This document shows positions 16,766 to 26,085 of a stretch of 64,000 nt of DNA, in pieces. The DNA is from G041200185 sp041200185. Lineage in GTDB: Bacteria > Pseudomonadota > Alphaproteobacteria > BNTO01. Under the pieces are notes generated by a model. The model saw only the letters and a list, made by a program, of their open reading frames with translations. It searched no databases and was not told the origin of the DNA. Where the stretch lies: the NCBI GenBank assembly GCA_041200185.1, contig CP165730.1:186001-250000 (forward strand), written 5' to 3'. Position 1 is the first letter of the stretch, and each line of letters starts with the position of its first letter. The position numbers and the translations under genes are program-made.

Positions 16766-17632
16766 TTAGTCTGTCAAATCCTTTGGGTTTTCTGTAACAT
16801 CATCGGCTTTCTCAGAGGGCTTGGTCTTCCCCTCAAAATACTTCAAAATACCCTGAGCGTCTGTTCGTAATTGATTTGTGTTTTTATCGTTCATTTGTTT
16901 TAACTCCGCGTATTTCTGATAGGTAGCGAAGAATTCTTCGAAGCGCTGACTAACGACCTCATCGCATTTTACAAGTTTTCCATACCAGGCTGACATACCT
17001 TGGATGTATTCGTCTCTAAGAGAGTTGAACTCTTCTGGCAATGACACTGGCGTTTTATCCGTGGATGGCGGCTGATCTTGAGTCGGTTCCTGCAATTGAC
17101 ACTGATACCGTTGCGCAACATTCACTAACTCGTTGCATCTTTCTTTTTCTTTCTCCCACGCCTCTTGTATTTCCTTATGTAACAGCTCTAACCTGCTTCC
17201 AAGCGTTGCAACGTGACAGAAGCCGACGGTGATATTCCAATCTGCTTGTCGATATGCCGTGTGAGTAAGACTGAACAGATCGGCTAACTTCTCGCCAAAC
17301 TCTTTGTTAGTCATTTTCTCGGCAAAGACTCTACACCGCTCACACTGAACGGGACTTTGCTGATTCATGGACCAACCTACAGGCCCCCTCAAAGTATAAA
17401 GCTCAAGAAGTACCTTTTTGCAAGCTTCTGGATCCATTTGTTTAACCTCGTCAAAACTGGGCGGTCTCCACCTTGACTCTTCCTGGATCTGTTCGATAAT
17501 TTCTGTTTCCTGAAGCTTTTTTACGCTCTCATTCTCCGGAACAATCTGCGTCGGCTGAGTTGGCACATTTGACGCCAAAACTAGGCCATGAAGACCCATC
17601 ACACTACCTAAAGCAACGATAAGTTTGTTCAT
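16766..17632 (-). CDS. Secreted protein, tandem paralogue 1
   Basis: The start is placed at ATG 17632, preceded by GAGGAGG, which gives 288 aa; the frame is open for 54 further codons upstream, but that part is the leader region. The signal peptide MNKLIVALGSVMGLHGLVLAS differs from that of its paralogue, while the mature body is shared: KLQETEIIEQI, MDPEACKKVLLELY, FAEKMTNKEFGEKLADLF and ENPKDLTD at the end. It is the first gene of the array on this strand and probably carries the promoter for all four. Function is unknown; secretion is inferred from the signal peptide. Confidence 0.8.
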   Translation of the reverse strand: MNKLIVALGSVMGLHGLVLASNVPTQPTQIVPENESVKKLQETEIIEQIQEESRWRPPSFDEVKQMDPEACKKVLLELYTLRGPVGWSMNQQSPVQCERCRVFAEKMTNKEFGEKLADLFSLTHTAYRQADWNITVGFCHVATLGSRLELLHKEIQEAWEKEKERCNELVNVAQRYQCQLQEPTQDQPPSTDKTPVSLPEEFNSLRDEYIQGMSAWYGKLVKCDEVVSQRFEEFFATYQKYAELKQMNDKNTNQLRTDAQGILKYFEGKTKPSEKADDVTENPKDLTD

Positions 17633-17658
17633 TGTAACCTCCTCACTTTCCGAGAACT

Positions 17659-17683
17659 CCCACCACCCGGGTGGGTGCGGTGG
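17659..17683 (-). promoter_or_regulatory. GC-rich inverted repeat in the leader of the secreted array
   Basis: CCCACCACCCGGG and GTGGGTGCGGTGG form a near-perfect hairpin about 27 bp upstream of ATG 17632. It has no T-run. It could be an operator or an RNA structure controlling the array. Confidence 0.35.
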
Positions 17684-17888
17684 ATGGAACTTTCTCCATC
17701 TGGCGGGACTATAGCGGAGGACGAAAACGAATGCAAGGATTTTAAAAAAACCCCTAATGTACCTAATATTACGCATCGCGTCGTGGGGTGTCAAGATGGC
17801 AGGCAGCTATTTTTGTGGATAAATGTGGGAAAATTAGGGGCACTACGATCAGAGATCAAAATAAAAAACAAAATAAATTTACATGATT

Positions 17889-18914
17889 TTATGCATTATT
17901 TGTTTGTTGTGCATGTAATAGACTGTAAAAAAGATTAATTTTATATAAAAATCTACAGGTAGAAATCAATCCCCAAAAATCTGCAGATTTGCTGGAAAAG
18001 AGGGAGCTGGGAGCGAGGTCGGAGGAAGTTTGGTCACTTAGCGAACAAGACGGTCTTTTCCGCTGCTCGTAGACTGTCAAAATGCATGCGGTTCCAACAA
18101 TAATTCCCGCACCGAGCCACGTTGCTAAAGTCGGAATCTGATGAAAGAGCATGACTCCTAACAAAGAGGTCACCAGAATCTCAACGTAGCGTAAAGGCAT
18201 GACGGCCGAAACATCGGCGTATCGAAACAGTTGAAACATGGCGATTTGCATGAAACTGCTGTTGAAACCTAAAAGGCCCAACCACCCCCATGAACGCGTA
18301 TCTACAGAATGCCACACGAACAACGCAGGGATCATCAGCAAAAGAGCCACTCCCAGAGCAAAGTAGAAAATCAGAGTATACGCCGACTCTTCCTCAAACA
18401 TGATTCGGCCTAAACACGTCAAAGCGGCATAGCAAAACGTACTCAGCACCGTCAACAGGACCCAAAATTGATACGACGCCAATTCCTCATATGTCATTAG
18501 AATGATGCCAAACAGCCCAATAATGGCGCACCACAGACGCGGAGGATCTATCTTTTCCTTTAAAATCAACACCCCCATCGGCAGGAAAAACAAGGGCTCC
18601 ATAAACCCGACAGCTGTGTTCTTCATGAGCGGGACTTTGATCACCCCAATGGTGAATCCTCCCACGGCGAGGGCACCTATCACAGCGCGAAGAACGTGCC
18701 ATCCTGGGCGCCGAACCCGGAAATATAAGGTCTTTTTGGGAAGCATGACCGGCAACATCCACAACATCGCAATGACATTTCGAAGGAAAGCAATCTGCAA
18801 AGGGTGGAGAGCCTGCCCCAAGTTCAGAGAGATGATATCGTTGGCTGAGCTGATGACATCGAGGACCAAAACCCACCCCACGGCTACCAAGTACCGTCGT
18901 CGGTTCCTGTGCAT
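17889..18914 (-). CDS. DMT-superfamily (EamA-type) permease
   Basis: About ten hydrophobic helices in two halves and the arrangement of the EamA fold identify an inner-membrane drug/metabolite transporter family protein. ATG 18914 (MHRNRRRYLVAVGW) gives 341 aa and aligns with the start of the neighbouring paralogue. The frame is open upstream to a TTG at 19022, without a good ribosome site. Shared blocks include SANDIISLNLGQALHPLQ, GVIKVPLMKNTAVGFMEPL and ADVSAVMPLRYVEIL. The last 45 residues after YEQRKR extend beyond the usual end, and part of their DNA resembles a repeat at 20791-20820. Substrate is unknown; relatives in intracellular bacteria move metabolites such as S-adenosylmethionine. 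Confidence 0.85.
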   Translation of the reverse strand: MHRNRRRYLVAVGWVLVLDVISSANDIISLNLGQALHPLQIAFLRNVIAMLWMLPVMLPKKTLYFRVRRPGWHVLRAVIGALAVGGFTIGVIKVPLMKNTAVGFMEPLFFLPMGVLILKEKIDPPRLWCAIIGLFGIILMTYEELASYQFWVLLTVLSTFCYAALTCLGRIMFEEESAYTLIFYFALGVALLLMIPALFVWHSVDTRSWGWLGLLGFNSSFMQIAMFQLFRYADVSAVMPLRYVEILVTSLLGVMLFHQIPTLATWLGAGIIVGTACILTVYEQRKRPSCSLSDQTSSDLAPSSLFSSKSADFWGLISTCRFLYKINLFYSLLHAQQTNNA

Positions 18915-19147
18915 TCGTTGAAGAGAAAACGGCAACGCTATCCTTGACACACCACCCCCTTTGACAACACCCTCCCGACGAGCATAGCTCAGTTTTCGAG
19001 ACAAAGAAAAGAGGAATGCCAACCGCTACCGCAAAGAGGGCACGGACTCAGCAACAACAAACAGTACCAACCCCTCCAGGCTGGGAGGTGATAAATCCAT
19101 CATGACTTCAATATAAAGGGTTTAACATGAAGGACAGGAGGTTAGAT

Positions 19148-19192
19148 ATGAATTCGATGCCTTTCTTTTTGCCACGGCAACGCCGAAGCTAG
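19148..19192 (+). CDS. Possible 14-codon leader ORF upstream of the permease pseudogene
   Basis: AGGAGG is followed about 5 nt later by ATG and 14 codons (MNSMPFFLPRQRRS), 130 bp before the 19323 reading frame on the same strand. The strong ribosome site is the only support. It could be a leader peptide or a remnant. Confidence 0.25.
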   Translation: MNSMPFFLPRQRRS

Positions 19193-19322
19193 CCGTAAGA
19201 TCCCTCGTCACGCTGATGGATTGAAGAAAGGGAGATTACCTTGGGCTTTTTTCTCCCTCTTCCCTTGAGGCAAAAAGTAGGCTAAGCTGAACTCTGGGCG
19301 GGAATGAAACTCAGGAGACTTC

Positions 19323-20271
19323 TTGCAAAACACCCCGATTTCAGCAAGAAAAGGGCTTTATGCTCAGGTTATCGTCTGGTTATTATTGATCGACCTGATC
19401 TGCGCCTCAGATGACATTTTGTCGTTCTACCTGGATCAGAGCCTGCACCCCATACAAGTTTCTTTTATCCGGTTTGTGGTGAACGCTGTTTCCGTTCTTC
19501 CCTGGATGCTACCCAAGGGGTTAACGTACTTTCGAACGAAAAAAGCGGGGCTGCACTTTTGGCGTGGAGTGTTGGGAGCTGTGGCTATTGGCAGTGTCAC
19601 CATCTCGGTCATCAAAATGCCGCTGATGAAGAATACATGCTTATCATTTACAGAACCTCTGTTTCTCCTGCCTCTAGCAGCGCTTTTTGAAGGAAAAAAA
19701 TTAGCACGGCCCTCGTGTGGCTTGTTCTTTGCTTGGGATGCTGGGGATTGTCGTTGTTACGTACCAAGACATAGCGATGTACAATTTTTGGGTGGTTTTG
19801 CCTCTCCTGAGTGCTTTTATGTTCGCGGTGATTACGGTGATTGCGCGAAAAATGGCTGATGACGAACCTCTGCCGACTCTCCTGTTTTATTTTGGTTTGG
19901 TGACAAGCTTGGTCCTTCTCGTTCCAGCCATGAAGGTTTGGCAGCCTCTGACGTTGCGGACACTTTTCTTTCTGACCCTTTTGGGGATTAACGGGAACCT
20001 TGTGCAGGTTTGTATGTTTCAGGCCTTTAAGTGCTCAGATGTCTCGGGATTCATGCCTTTGCGTTACATGGAAGCGCTGTTTACTTTTTCGCTTGGCTAT
20101 CTCTTTTTCCGGCAAATTCCTCCCGCGACGACGTGGTTAGGAGGCGTCTTGATTCTTCTGGCTGCCTTCCTTATTACCCGTGCTGAGCAACGGCGTAACG
20201 AAGATGAGGGTGATTCTTCTTCCTCCCAAGGTGACGAAAATCAGCTCGAGGAGACTTGTAACGCAGCTTAG
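19323..20271 (+). pseudogene. DMT-superfamily permease, frameshifted paralogue
   Basis: Frame 1 (TTG 19323, with AGGAGA upstream) gives helices 1-4 with ICASDDILSFYLDQSLHPIQ and VIKMPLMKNTCLSFTEPL, closely matching the divergent permease next door. Around 19712-19720, in the ARPS/VACS region, the homology jumps to another frame and continues as CSLLGMLGIVVVTYQDIAMY through FKCSDVSGFMPLRYMEAL to the end at 20271. Alignment to the paralogue implies a net change of one inserted or two deleted bases. The join would give about 315 aa. This is a single recent frameshift, so a sequencing error is an alternative. Confidence 0.8.
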
Positions 20272-21185
20272 CGGGGAAGGGCGGGGCGCTTGTTACCTGT
20301 AAATGATTCAGATAAATAAACCCTTTACGAGAGCCTTTTTCGGAGAAGTCAGTCCGCCACCAACATCGGAGGTTAGAAATCTGATTTATTACCGTTGCAA
20401 CGGGTTTGATAAGAGACAAGATCTAAAGGATTGCTTGGCTAGGGATTTATATATGTTTAACTATGAGAACAAATAAATGGAGGATGTTAAAAAAAGTATT
20501 CACACTTACGACTACTATAATTAACCTACCAAGAAGAGCCACAACATCGATGATGGCGAAATCCCTAACCTAAACCCAAAAATCATAGTGACTATAATGA
20601 TGAAAATTACATCTGATATACCTGTACCAGGTTTTTTATTTCATTCGCGGCTTTAAAGCCCGTACAAATCGGGGATTGCTCCATAAGTAGAGATAGAGGT
20701 AAACCCAAAATAAAAATTCTCGTGATCGCAAACATTTATTCTTTAATCCGGCCTGTTGAAGCTCGTAAAAATGATTCACTTGCCTAAAAATCTATAAATA
20801 GGAAGCAATCCCAAAAATCAGGCCGCACTCTCAAAATCCAGAGGTTTTGGCCGATTCGAGCTGTTAAGGTTTTTTGAGGATACCCGAAGGATAACGGACT
20901 TCCTCGCGTGAGGAAATGAAGGAGAGAGTTCGGGAAATCGGGTCGATTACCGCAAGCTTTTAAGATTAAAAACTCACAACGAACACGCTTCCGTGCCCCT
21001 CAGATTCCATATCGATCGCAACGGATCCGTTCAGCACACTACCAAGGGGGCACCGATGACATTCGGCGCCCGCTCGATGAGACCTGCTTGATCTAGTCCC
21101 ACTGAGAACGCTGAAACCCTTGAGTTTCTTAGCATTGATCAGCTAAAAGATAACTAAAAAGTGGGTTTTGAGAAATTGAGACTAT
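20272..21185. other. Gap of 0.9 kb with repeat arms and a possible kinase relic
   Basis: No intact gene is seen. An inverted repeat has arms at 20671-20694 and 20791-20812. A short hairpin (TTCCTC-GCGT-GAGGAA) lies near 20890-20907. On the minus strand around 20960-21110, a fragment encodes GSVAIDMESEGHGSVFVVSF and a stop, which resembles the end of a histidine-kinase ATPase domain; the upstream part would need a frameshift. Confidence 0.45.
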
Positions 21186-21572
21186 TTAGTAAGGCTTACT
21201 CCGCAAGAAATCTGCATACCACCCCAGGGTTGTATCCTCACCGAACATATAGTTCGGAAAATCACGGAGGCACATGCCGCTATAGTCACCACCTTTTTTG
21301 AATAGGTCCGGCAGGCCAGCGTCTTCAAAGATTTCGTAAAAGCTCAGATCTAACACTTTTTTTTCTCGATCTTTATACTTTTCAGACAGTAGACTTTCGA
21401 GTTCTTGAAAGGTCATATTCGGATCATAAGGGATCTTTTCATCAACAACTTGAACGTTTGAGCTTCTATTGGCCTTCGAATCCATCATTGGCTGACGGTC
21501 GGGTGTTGACGACCAGGCAGAAAATGAACCCAATAGGGCCATACCAGTCAACAAAACCGTACAAAATTTCAT
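21186..21572 (-). CDS. Small secreted protein, unknown
   Basis: The 128-aa product starts behind AAAGGAGAG and has a typical signal peptide (MKFCTVLLTGMALLGSFSAWS, cleavage near residue 21). The mature part of about 107 residues is charged, with a possible helix around FQELESLLSEKYKDREKKV and a C-terminal aromatic-rich segment containing one cysteine. No known motif is seen. It stands alone between two AT-rich gaps of about 0.9 kb. Such isolated genes with their own strong ribosome site fit individually regulated exported proteins. Confidence 0.7.
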   Translation of the reverse strand: MKFCTVLLTGMALLGSFSAWSSTPDRQPMMDSKANRSSNVQVVDEKIPYDPNMTFQELESLLSEKYKDREKKVLDLSFYEIFEDAGLPDLFKKGGDYSGMCLRDFPNYMFGEDTTLGWYADFLRSKPY

Positions 21573-22504
21573 AATTTTGCTCTCCTTTCTTCTGGCTATT
21601 TACAAACGCTATATGTACAAAGCTACACGGCAAAGAGCACCTGTTGGGGAAACAAGTTATTCTATTGCTTGTCACTCATTTTTTCGCATCTATAGCCAAT
21701 ACCAACAATAAATACCCCATCTATATTCATAGTATCAAATATTAACAAAGTTTTCAAATAAGCGGTTTTCTGGGGTCATAGCGCGGATACGTAAAGAGTT
21801 TATGCAGTCATTTCAGTTGTTCTATATTAAAAGGGCATATTGTTTGTCAATAATATTTCGAAATCATAGACGAATTTTTTAATTTATTAACTATAGATTT
21901 AATCAATATTGACCTCTTTTATTGAGGCGAATTTTTAAAATTACTCCAATTTTTCTTAAAGGCCGACGATTCACTCGAACAACATTCGTGGAAGGTCTGT
22001 GGTGCTGAGGTTTCTAGGTCACCTAGGGCTATGATCTCCCCGCCTTGTGTGGTGATTCGGAATTATAGTGTTGTCAACTTCCTAGTATTCTAATACTAAT
22101 CACAAACTTGCTGAATTTTGAGGAGGTTTAAAGATACGTAGATCAACAAACTTAAATTACAAAGTTTTTTCGTAATTTTTTGTTCTGTAATCTTTACTTA
22201 GAGATCAGTTTCTTTCAAATATTATGTAAGTTTTTAAGTGCGATTTGATCTCATACTCCTCATGAAAATCCATAGTGGCCGCAAATACAATTCACTTAAC
22301 TATAATTCACATTAAAAACTCACTTACAGATTTATCTATTAAAATAAAATCACCCCTTAATAACTAACTACAGAATATTTCGCCTTTTTATCCCTAACTT
22401 TGTTAGTATTTTCATTAATCATTCTTATATTTATCATCAATTTACTACTCTATCTATATATACATATTTAATATTTATTTTACTTAACTTTTATGGAGGT
22501 TTTT
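21573..22504. other. Very AT-rich gap of 0.9 kb
   Basis: No gene, repeat or RNA was recognised. Base composition falls well below that of coding regions. The end of the gap provides the TATGGAGG ribosome site of the following gene. Confidence 0.5.
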
Positions 22505-24955
22505 ATGAATATTTTATTAAAATCACTCAGTGACTCAGGGAGAGTTCCCAACTTTTGTCCAACTCGGCTACACCTTAAAAGGGATGCCTCAGGAGTCCAG
22601 TTGCGTCTTGTTGGCGTTGCGGACCAGGACTTCCCTCTTGGCGGTATCTATGAACTGGAGGATGAAGACACAGCACGCTCACTTTTCCGTGGAGCTCTTG
22701 TGTCGGCTCACGTCGTAGGGGCCCAAACAACGTTGACTTTTGTGGAGAGAACGCCGACAGAAGAGAGGGGAAGGGCGCCGAAGGAGGATTCTGCTGATAT
22801 TACGCCGTTTGTTTTCGAAAAGTCTGTAACGATCAAAACGCCGCCCGCGCCAAGTTCGCTCCGCCTCACGCTTCAAACGGAGTGGATCCAGAAAAATGGA
22901 GGTCTCCTCGATTTAGGTACCTGTCTTGCTGCGGCGTTCCCGCGAGGAAAGGTTAATAGTCTCAATCCCCACCTGAGTTGGCGTTCCACGACGGGCCACC
23001 GCACGGGGTATACGGCGCTTCAGGCAAGGTTTGAACGCGTGACGCCCCCTTCAACGGGAGTCCTCGATCTTTATCCAACAACTATGCCACCACTTGCTTG
23101 CGGTAAGGAGACGGTCGTTCTGCCTCGATACTGGTTTCGGAGTATTTGGAAACTTTTGTGGGATTATGAACAAAAACGCATCGAGAGGCTGACCTTAGTT
23201 CTGCCACTGGCTCCGCGTGGGGATGCTGAACCCCTAGCTCTTTCCTTGAAAGTGCAAGATGTCGAGACACTTGAAGGATTCTCCCCTCAGCGGGCGACTC
23301 TTGCTGATGACCCGTCTAGCGACGAACTAGATCACTCAGTCATGCCCGACTCAAGGAAATACGGAAGTTGTTTCGAGGCTCCTTCGGGGCGCCCTCAGGA
23401 TTCGCTTCCTCCTCGGTCTGGGTATCCGACCTACGCGACGTCCCAGACCCCGACCTCGTATGCACCAAGTTCCTCACAGACACGGCCTGGGAGTGCTTCT
23501 CCGAAAGAGTCTTTACGTGCCTTATTGCCGGATTTTCCGGAGGATATAACTCAAGAGATCGCACAGCCTTCTGCTCAGCTGGGGAGGACGAGTCCTTCTG
23601 AGGGAATAGTGAAGTCTTTTCCTACCTCTGCGGCGGCTTCCTCGGCTCACCCTTCACCAACAGGAACCACGGTTTCGCAAGAGGAGAACTCCTCAAAAAA
23701 GCCTCCAAAAGAAGGATCGGACACAAAAGGACCCGTCTCTAATTTTGGGAATTGGAGAGCTGTTTTTGAAAACTCTGATTTCGATGAGTGGATGTATCAT
23801 CCGGAAGATAGGGTTGAACCGGTGCAGATCCATGGTTCGCCACCTCAGCCTCGTCATGTTGTAGAGGAGAAAAAAGAGAGGGCCTTATTAAAGGTCCCAG
23901 CGGGTGCTGATCTTCAAAAGGGTGGAGACAGCACTCCAGATAGCGTTGATACAGAAGTTTTCCCCGTGGAGAGAGGGAACGTTTTCTCGCGTACCGAAAA
24001 TCCCTTTGTGGAAACGGCTTCTATTCCGAAAAATCTGCAAACGCCGCAAACGTTGTTGGACTCTCCACTGAAAGATTTAGGCACGGAGCCGTTTGTACAG
24101 ACCCACCTAGGGGGGGAGGAGCAAGACTTCATCAAGGATGCGAGTTCTCATCCTTTTTCGTCGCAAGATATTCCTGAAACGCCACCCATACCACCGAATC
24201 GTTGTTTACAGTCTCCTACCCAAGATCTTTCTTTAGAGGACTTTGCCGCTTCGTTCTTGGTGACTTCCAGCCAGCAGCAAGCTAGTCAGCATCAGGAGAA
24301 ACCTTTTCAGGTTCCACCGTCAGCTTCTCGCGCAAAAATTCCTTACGGAAAGAAGGGACTTTCGTTCCTAGAAGATGCGTCTGAACCTTGTTCTAAAACG
24401 ACTTCTCGTCTGTGGAGTCGCATAGTAACGGAGGCCCTGACCACTCTTCAGCCAGAGCTCATGCCCCAATTTTCTTCCAAAGTCACGATGACGTTACCGT
24501 TTGATGTGGCGCAAGGGCTCCGCATTGGCCAAAAAATTCAGCTGAGCTTCGAAGGGCGAACGCTTAAAGGTACCCTTACTACTATCGATTTGTCCAGCGA
24601 GGGGCCTCGCCGAAAAGCTGCACTTACTCTCCAAGTTCCGCCTGATTGGTTGGTGGCTTGGCTTGAGCAAAAAATGACGCTTTGTAATTTACGTCATGTT
24701 GCTCCGCTGGAGGGGCTCACCGAGAGGCACCTTTCTCTTCATGATGTTCTCGTTGATAGCGTTGTTGAGAATGACGCTGAGCAGCAATTCGCTGAGCTTC
24801 AAAGTGCCCACCTCTCATCACCTCACGATGTAAAAAAATGGCTAAAGGCGCACCCGACCAGCATGATCCTTCGTCTTCGCAGCCTCAAAACAACGCGCCA
24901 CCTGACACACGATCTCGTTGGCGAACTTATTCCAGCTGGGGAGGTGGCACAATGA
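22505..24955 (+). CDS. Large orphan protein with ordered ends and a disordered middle
   Basis: ATG 22505 is preferred over ATG 22493, because the latter overlaps the GGAGG ribosome site. The 816-aa product has no signal peptide or membrane helix. Residues 1 to about 260 look like a strand-rich domain. Residues about 265-640 are rich in Pro, Ser, Thr and Glu and probably disordered. The last 170 residues are again ordered (TMTLPFDVAQGLRIGQKIQLSFEGRTL in pieces, then a Leu-rich end). I do not recognise a family. The layout resembles large structural or effector proteins, but no specific role can be claimed. The stop overlaps the next small ORF (ATGA). Confidence 0.75.
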   Translation: MNILLKSLSDSGRVPNFCPTRLHLKRDASGVQLRLVGVADQDFPLGGIYELEDEDTARSLFRGALVSAHVVGAQTTLTFVERTPTEERGRAPKEDSADITPFVFEKSVTIKTPPAPSSLRLTLQTEWIQKNGGLLDLGTCLAAAFPRGKVNSLNPHLSWRSTTGHRTGYTALQARFERVTPPSTGVLDLYPTTMPPLACGKETVVLPRYWFRSIWKLLWDYEQKRIERLTLVLPLAPRGDAEPLALSLKVQDVETLEGFSPQRATLADDPSSDELDHSVMPDSRKYGSCFEAPSGRPQDSLPPRSGYPTYATSQTPTSYAPSSSQTRPGSASPKESLRALLPDFPEDITQEIAQPSAQLGRTSPSEGIVKSFPTSAAASSAHPSPTGTTVSQEENSSKKPPKEGSDTKGPVSNFGNWRAVFENSDFDEWMYHPEDRVEPVQIHGSPPQPRHVVEEKKERALLKVPAGADLQKGGDSTPDSVDTEVFPVERGNVFSRTENPFVETASIPKNLQTPQTLLDSPLKDLGTEPFVQTHLGGEEQDFIKDASSHPFSSQDIPETPPIPPNRCLQSPTQDLSLEDFAASFLVTSSQQQASQHQEKPFQVPPSASRAKIPYGKKGLSFLEDASEPCSKTTSRLWSRIVTEALTTLQPELMPQFSSKVTMTLPFDVAQGLRIGQKIQLSFEGRTLKGTLTTIDLSSEGPRRKAALTLQVPPDWLVAWLEQKMTLCNLRHVAPLEGLTERHLSLHDVLVDSVVENDAEQQFAELQSAHLSSPHDVKKWLKAHPTSMILRLRSLKTTRHLTHDLVGELIPAGEVAQ

Positions 24956-25116
24956 AAAAGGAGTTTGCCTCGCAAGAGATACCAAGATATTTGACTGTCA
25001 TCATCAAGCATGGTTCAACTAAAGACAAGTCTTTGTGCCCTATAATTCATAAGGACATCCGAATGCAAACCGGTCTCGACATCGATGCGGTACAATCCTT
25101 GAAAAATGCACAATGA
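24952..25116 (+). CDS. Small protein coupled to the large orphan gene
   Basis: The 54-aa ORF begins at ATGA, overlapping the stop of the preceding gene, a classic translational-coupling arrangement. It contains no signal peptide. Sequence such as EIPRYLTVIIKHGS and KDIRMQTGLDIDAV looks like a small folded domain, but I recognise no family. The overlap and the absence of other coding in this interval are the only support. It may be a partner or chaperone of the large protein. Confidence 0.45.
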   Translation: MKKEFASQEIPRYLTVIIKHGSTKDKSLCPIIHKDIRMQTGLDIDAVQSLKNAQ

Positions 25117-25221
25117 TTGCGGCCTGAGAGGATGCAGCCGATCCAAGGGCCGCCGTTGACTCTTCGGTCTATTTCATTTACAAAGAGGTCTGAGTTTAAG
25201 TTGGGAAAAAAGGAGGGAACG

Positions 25222-25839
25222 ATGAGTTTCACTCGATTTCAAAAAACGGTTTTTGCCGTGTTATGTGCCACTTGTGCGGGAGGGAGTGTAGTTGCTATGG
25301 ATAATTCCACTACCCCTGAGGATATCGAGAAGGCCTGTAATCTTGCTTTTAATATCATGAACAACGTTCCAGAAGACGACTGGTTGGAGGTTTCGATGAT
25401 ACAGTACAAGGTTTCGAGCGCTTGCTTGACTGCACGACAATTTGCCTCAGATCTCGAAGGTAAGTGTCCAGAGGCGCAATGGAAGGCCATCAGGGAGTCA
25501 TTGTCGGGTTTCAATGAGGTCGTCGAAAGTTTTAAGAGCTTTCTCTCTGAGTTTCGAAGGAATACCGTTGCAAGAATTTTTATAACAACGAAGTCTCAGT
25601 CTGATGATCTTTTGGACGCGCTTGTTCAAATGAAAGAAAATATCTTGTTTTTGCAAAAGGGTAAAACCGAGGGAACAGAGGTAGAGTCGGTCAGTGAGAG
25701 GATTCGTGCGCTTTCAGAGAATGCGAGTCGCATTTTGGAAATTGTAAGTTCGCCAACGTTCCGGGAGCCTATGGTACAGGGTGATAGCAGAAGAGAACAG
25801 AATATGAATGATCTGCTTTGTGATACTCAAAATTTGTGA
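25222..25839 (+). CDS. Predicted secreted helical protein
   Basis: The start is ATG 25222 with AAAGGAGGGAACG upstream; the frame is open before it but without a ribosome site. The 205-aa product has a signal peptide (FAVLCATCAGGSVVA, cleavage near residue 25). The mature protein is about 180 residues, nearly all helical, with two or three cysteines and a heptad-like segment in its second half (ESVSERIRALSENASRILEI). No enzyme motif is visible. It resembles the other secreted helical proteins here in style, but I see no sequence relationship. Confidence 0.7.
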   Translation: MSFTRFQKTVFAVLCATCAGGSVVAMDNSTTPEDIEKACNLAFNIMNNVPEDDWLEVSMIQYKVSSACLTARQFASDLEGKCPEAQWKAIRESLSGFNEVVESFKSFLSEFRRNTVARIFITTKSQSDDLLDALVQMKENILFLQKGKTEGTEVESVSERIRALSENASRILEIVSSPTFREPMVQGDSRREQNMNDLLCDTQNL

Positions 25840-26085
25840 GGGGAGAGTAAGACAACTTCTTGAGGGTTTGTGAGTGATGCCGGGAGCTTTGGTCGTCGTT
25901 CTATGAACCAGCTACTGAAAGAAGAAGGATTCCAGGGGATGGGGATATTCCCCTCTACCATCCTTGCCTCCGGAGAGAAGCTGCGGGAGTGTTCCCAGGG
26001 GGTGACCAAACATCCCGAGCGTTATTCTTTCTCTTTGGGAGTCGCGGTAGAATGTGTCGCAGAAGGGGCGGGCAGAGCAGGGAAA

